A stretch of DNA of 22,406 bases from an uncultured Burkholderiales bacterium (lineage in GTDB: Bacteria; Pseudomonadota; Gammaproteobacteria; Burkholderiales; Burkholderiaceae_C): NCBI GenBank assembly GCA_943908475.1, contig CALTTG010000050.1:1-22406 (forward strand), read 5' to 3'. Of the stretch, positions 19,230-22,406 are shown piece by piece (position 1 is the first letter of the stretch; each line of letters starts with the position of its first letter). Made by a program: the position numbers and the translations under genes. Under the pieces are notes generated by a model. It did not search any database and was not told the origin of the DNA. It saw only the letters and a list, made by a program, of their open reading frames with translations.

Positions 19230-21076
19230 GCAACCGCGCGTCCCACCGCGCGTCCTTGTGGCGTCAGGCGTTCGTCTTCGACGCCTCTCCATTGCTGAGC
19301 GCCCAGGTCACCCTCATTCGCCAGAACATGGTGGTGGGGCAGGCGGCCTCCATCCCTGCGGCGCTGCTGGTGGCCATGGTCTACCAGCACCTGTATGCCG
19401 ACGTGACCATCTGGAACTGGGCGTTCATCAGTTGCGTCATCGATTTGCTGTGCATTGGCCTGGTTCGCTACACGCAAGATCCGGTCACCCCAACGCAGGG
19501 TTGGTGGATGGCCCATGTGGTCCGCATCACCTCGGTGGTCATTGGCGGCATGTGGGGCGCCCTGGCGCTGTTCTACATGCGGCCCGACGAGCCCTACTCG
19601 ATCATGCTGGTGCTGGCCATGTTGGCGGGCATTTCGTCGAGCGGCATGATCGTGTTCGCGCCCTCCTGGCCGGTGAGCCTTGGCCACCTCTTGCCCGTGT
19701 GTGTGCCGACGGTGTTTGCCCTGTTGCAGGGCTCGCCCACCTCCTTTGCGATCGGCTTGGGGGTGTGCATCTACCTGATGGCCATGCTGCCGGTGTCGCA
19801 CCGCACTGCGCAAATGGTGCGCGACGCCCTGGCTTTGCGGTTTGCCAACGACAAGCTGGTCGAGAAGCTGCGTGACCAGACCCAGCAGGCCATGGAGGCC
19901 CGCGAGCTGGTGGAGCAGGCCCTGAAGGAGGCCGAGGAGGCCAACCGGGCGAAGGTGGTGTTCATGGCCGCGGCCAGCCACGACCTGCGTCAGCCCCTGC
20001 ATGCCCTGGGCTTGTTTGCCAGCACCCTGGGGCGCACGCCCATGTCGGCCCACCAGCGCAGCTTGCTCGGACAGATCGACCAAGCCGGTCAGGCCGCGCG
20101 CGAGCTGCTCAGCACCTTGCTCGATTTTTCGCAGGTGGACACCGGTGTGGTCAAAGCCGACGCCCAGGTGTTCGCGCTGCAACCCCTCTTGCGCCGGCTC
20201 GAGTCGGAGTTCGCGCCCCAGGCCACCGAGCAGGGCCTGAACTACCGCACCCGAGACTGCGATTGGGTGGTGTGGGCCGACCCTGCTCTGGTGGAGCGCA
20301 TCATGCGCAACCTCATCACCAATGCGCTGCGCTACACCGAGCGGGGGGGCGTGTTGGTGGGCGTCAGGCGGCGGGGAGAGCACGCCTGCATCGAGGTCTG
20401 GGACTCCGGCCTCGGCATTCCGTCGCATGAGATTCAGGCCATCTTTCGAGAGTTCCACCAGTTGGGCAATCCGGAACGTGACCGCCGCAAGGGCCTGGGC
20501 TTGGGGCTGGCCATCGTCGATGGCCTTGCACGGGCCATGGGGGCCGACATCGCGGTGGCGTCGCGGCCTGGGCGCGGCTCCGTGTTTCGGTTGAGCCTGC
20601 CGCTGTCGCCCGAACAGGTGGCTCAGGCGCCTGTGCAGGAGGTCGAAGCGTCCGACCTGCGGGGCGCGCGCATTTTGGTGATCGAGGACGACGAGCACGT
20701 GCGCGTGGCCATGGCCGAGCTGCTGACCAGTTGGGGCGCGTGGGCCGAAGCGGTGGAGTCCACCGAGCAGGCCGTGGCCCTGATGGGGCGCTTTCAGCCC
20801 CAGGTGCTGGTGGCCGATTACCGGCTTCGGGGGCACCAGAGCGGCCGCGAGGCCATTCAGCGGGTGCGAGCCCGAGCGGGCTTCCCCTTGCCCGCCATCA
20901 TGGTGACCGGCGACACCGCCCCAGACCGATTGCAAGAAGCGCGCGCCGTCGAGGCCGTGCTGCTGCACAAACCGGTGCCTGCCGGTCGGCTCAAGGCCGA
21001 ACTCAAGGCGTGTCTGGCCGAGTTCAATGCCCTGGAGCAGACCTGGCGGGAAGGCCCTGAAGCCGCCACAGGCTGA
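19226..21076 (+). CDS. Hybrid histidine kinase with membrane sensor region
   Basis: The 616-residue protein starts with about six hydrophobic helices (residues 35-190) with hardly any periplasmic loops, suggesting sensing within or at the membrane. A coiled coil follows (210-243), then the H-box FMAAASHDLRQPLHALGLF (His252), N-box NLITNALRYT (Asn366), G1 DSGLGIP (393-399) and G2 KGLGLGLAI (422-430). A C-terminal receiver domain (481-600) has IEDDE, Asp531 and Lys582. The HDLRQPLHAL H-box variant marks a proteobacterial hybrid kinase group commonly paired with LuxR-type regulators, as here. Phosphate may pass from Asp531 or directly from His252 to the partner. The 3' end overlaps the convergent MFS gene by 53 bp. 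Confidence 0.9.
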   Translation: MSNRASHRASLWRQAFVFDASPLLSAQVTLIRQNMVVGQAASIPAALLVAMVYQHLYADVTIWNWAFISCVIDLLCIGLVRYTQDPVTPTQGWWMAHVVRITSVVIGGMWGALALFYMRPDEPYSIMLVLAMLAGISSSGMIVFAPSWPVSLGHLLPVCVPTVFALLQGSPTSFAIGLGVCIYLMAMLPVSHRTAQMVRDALALRFANDKLVEKLRDQTQQAMEARELVEQALKEAEEANRAKVVFMAAASHDLRQPLHALGLFASTLGRTPMSAHQRSLLGQIDQAGQAARELLSTLLDFSQVDTGVVKADAQVFALQPLLRRLESEFAPQATEQGLNYRTRDCDWVVWADPALVERIMRNLITNALRYTERGGVLVGVRRRGEHACIEVWDSGLGIPSHEIQAIFREFHQLGNPERDRRKGLGLGLAIVDGLARAMGADIAVASRPGRGSVFRLSLPLSPEQVAQAPVQEVEASDLRGARILVIEDDEHVRVAMAELLTSWGAWAEAVESTEQAVALMGRFQPQVLVADYRLRGHQSGREAIQRVRARAGFPLPAIMVTGDTAPDRLQEARAVEAVLLHKPVPAGRLKAELKACLAEFNALEQTWREGPEAATG

Positions 21077-22190
21077 GGGCCAGCACGGCCAGCCAGCCGC
21101 CTTGGCCGACGACGCCCCAGGTGTCGAACATCCAGCCGCTCAAGACCGGGCCCAGGGCGCCGCCCACGGTGTAGCCCGCGATCATGGCCGAAGTGCCCGC
21201 CAGCGCCGAGGTGTCGGCAAAGTCATGGGCCACCCGGATCATGGTGAGGGTGTAAAGCGCGCCCCCCACGGCGCCCCAACACAAGGCACACAACCAGATC
21301 AGCGGGGGCCAGTGGGCCGCCTGGGTGAAAGCCAGGGCCGAGAGGGTCAGCAGCGCCGCACCGCCCGCAAACAAACGGTCAGCCGGCCAACGGTCGGCCA
21401 TCCAGCCAATGGGGTACTGCAGCAGGAAACTGCCAATGCCCAGGGCCCCGGCGATGGAGGTGGCGCGGGCCAGGTCCATGCCCAACTGCGAACCATAGGC
21501 GGTGGTGACCGAGCCCAGCCCGACTTCGTAGACCCCGCCCACCACGGCGCCCCACACCAGCGCCGGGCGAAAACGTGCGGCCGCCAGCAAGCCCATGTGG
21601 GCTTGCCCTTCGTGCATGGCTTTCAGTCGAGACACGCCCGGCGCCAAGGTCAGCACCAGACCGACGGCCAGGCCAGCGGCGGCGATGCCATTGGCTTGTG
21701 CGGGCGTGAGCGACAGCACGGTGGGCATCAAGGGCCCCAGGGCCATGGCGGCGCCCAGCAAGGCTTGGTAGCCGCCGGTCAGTCGCCCTCGGTGTGAGGC
21801 GGGCACGTTGTGGGCGATCAGGGCTTCGGTGGCGTTCCACGCGGCGGCCGCGCCAATGCCCGACATCAGGGCCAGGCCACACCAGATCAGGTAGTGATCG
21901 GTCAGCAGGTAGCCGATGCTGGCGATCAGCTCCAGCATCAGCCCGATGCGGTAGGCGTGGCCCACCCCGATGCGGGCGAACAGCTGCGGCACCAGCGGCA
22001 CCAGCAAGGCCACGCTGATGAACGGCAAGGTGGCGAACAGGCCGATGGCGGTGTTGCTGGCTCCCGCCGTTTGCAGGCGCACGGCCAGCACGGGGTTGAG
22101 CAGGCTGAAACTGAGCACCACCAGGGCGGTGCCCACCATGACCCGCCACAAGCCCGCAGGCAGCGCGGGGCGCTCGGAATGCAGGGCCAT
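21024..22190 (-). CDS. MFS transporter
   Basis: This is a 388-residue 12-helix major facilitator superfamily permease. The first half has GASNTAIGLFATLPFISVAL and a loop-2/3 region around VPQLFARIGVGHAYRIGLML, and the second half GSFLLQYPIGWMADRWPADR, an MFS A-like motif between helices 8 and 9. Overall it resembles the YcaD-like efflux/uptake subgroup, with unknown substrate. The ATG at 22190 lies two bases after the corA stop (TGA, two bases, ATG), so it is probably cotranscribed and coupled. No separate ribosome binding site is obvious. Its 3' end overlaps the hybrid kinase gene on the other strand. Confidence 0.87.
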   Translation of the reverse strand: MALHSERPALPAGLWRVMVGTALVVLSFSLLNPVLAVRLQTAGASNTAIGLFATLPFISVALLVPLVPQLFARIGVGHAYRIGLMLELIASIGYLLTDHYLIWCGLALMSGIGAAAAWNATEALIAHNVPASHRGRLTGGYQALLGAAMALGPLMPTVLSLTPAQANGIAAAGLAVGLVLTLAPGVSRLKAMHEGQAHMGLLAAARFRPALVWGAVVGGVYEVGLGSVTTAYGSQLGMDLARATSIAGALGIGSFLLQYPIGWMADRWPADRLFAGGAALLTLSALAFTQAAHWPPLIWLCALCWGAVGGALYTLTMIRVAHDFADTSALAGTSAMIAGYTVGGALGPVLSGWMFDTWGVVGQGGWLAVLALSLWRLQGLPARSAPGH

Positions 22191-22192
22191 GG

Positions 22193-22406
22193 TCAGTTGA
22201 GCCAGCCCTTGCGACGGAAATACAGGAAAGGCGTGACCGCCGAGGCGATCATGACCAGCACCGCAAATGGGTAGCCCAACTGCCAGTTCAACTCTGGCAT
22301 GGCCTGGAAGTTCATGCCGTAGATGCTGGCGATCAGGGTCGGGGGCAGGAAGGCCACCGAGGCCACCGAGAAGATCTTGATGATTTTGTTCTGGTTGATG
22401 TTGATG
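22193..22406 (-). CDS. corA: CorA-type magnesium transporter, C-terminal part
   Basis: The last 70 codons of a gene that begins beyond the window end. The translated end reads KIIKIFSVASVAFLPPTLIA, then SIYGMNF, the signature GMN motif of the CorA selectivity loop, followed by the second transmembrane helix and the positively charged end FRRKGWLN. CorA is a pentameric Mg2+ channel of the inner membrane. The GMN tripeptide and the two-helix end are diagnostic even for this fragment. The MFS gene follows two bases after the stop. Confidence 0.93.
   Translation of the reverse strand, partial: ININQNKIIKIFSVASVAFLPPTLIASIYGMNFQAMPELNWQLGYPFAVLVMIASAVTPFLYFRRKGWLN

Noticed and set aside
18602..20968. 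Very long open frame (788 codons) on the minus strand
   Set aside because: It runs antisense to two clearly recognisable genes (NarL-type regulator and hybrid kinase), has a His/Gln/Gly-rich composition typical of reverse-strand frames in GC-rich DNA, and shows no domain.
1..22406. Search for insertion sequences, phage genes, tRNA or rRNA genes, CRISPR arrays
   Set aside because: No transposase or integrase motifs, long terminal repeats, cloverleaf-like sequences or regularly spaced repeats were noticed. Composition looks uniform apart from the codon bias of ribosomal genes.

Overview
The window is chromosomal DNA of a GC-rich Gram-negative bacterium. It is most likely a betaproteobacterium of the order Burkholderiales (Comamonadaceae or Sphaerotilaceae-like). 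The call rests on the tuf-rpsJ-rplC ribosomal block, an S3 protein with a long Arg/Gly/Ala-rich tail, an HU protein with a lysine/alanine tail, and a tctDE-tctCBA cluster of the kind expanded in that order. I see no phage, insertion sequence, CRISPR array, tRNA or rRNA.

Region 1 (1-5692) holds the end of EF-Tu, rpsJ, and then rplC-rplD-rplW-rplB-rpsS-rplV-rpsC-rplP-rpmC-rpsQ. The classical S10 operon is split here. A terminator follows rpsJ, then comes a good extended -10 promoter and a leader of about 165 nt, folded into as many as five hairpins, ahead of rplC. A strong terminator closes the block after rpsQ, so the spc operon (rplN onward) does not follow.

Region 2 (5693-9590) is a set of small, mostly housekeeping transcription units. 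They encode a Prx5-type peroxiredoxin, a DUF962/Mpo1-like membrane protein, a small lipoprotein, an aminoacyl-histidine dipeptidase (pepD) just behind an HU-type histone-like gene, and a two-helix membrane protein.

Region 3 (9590-10936) is the clearest regulatory system in the window. A DAHP synthase gene (aroG type) is preceded by a 24-codon leader peptide carrying the run Phe-Tyr-Phe-Trp-His-Phe. An intrinsic terminator follows it, with an alternative antiterminator pairing of 10 matches in 11 positions. This is ribosome-mediated attenuation by aromatic amino acids, and the leader peptide may be translated from a leaderless mRNA.

Region 4 (10964-18462) is a same-strand transport cluster: a TctD-like response regulator, a TctE-like sensor kinase, tctC-tctB-tctA, a trimeric porin and an AbrB-family membrane protein. 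Together these suggest uptake of a carboxylate from the outer membrane through the inner membrane, under two-component control. The tctD/tctE junction looks damaged: the regulator lacks its last winged-helix hairpin, the kinase has no normal start codon, and the kinase G1 box is degenerate.

Region 5 (18540-22406) has a NarL-type regulator overlapping a hybrid histidine kinase with a polytopic sensor region. These converge on an MFS transporter that sits directly behind corA, and corA runs off the window end.
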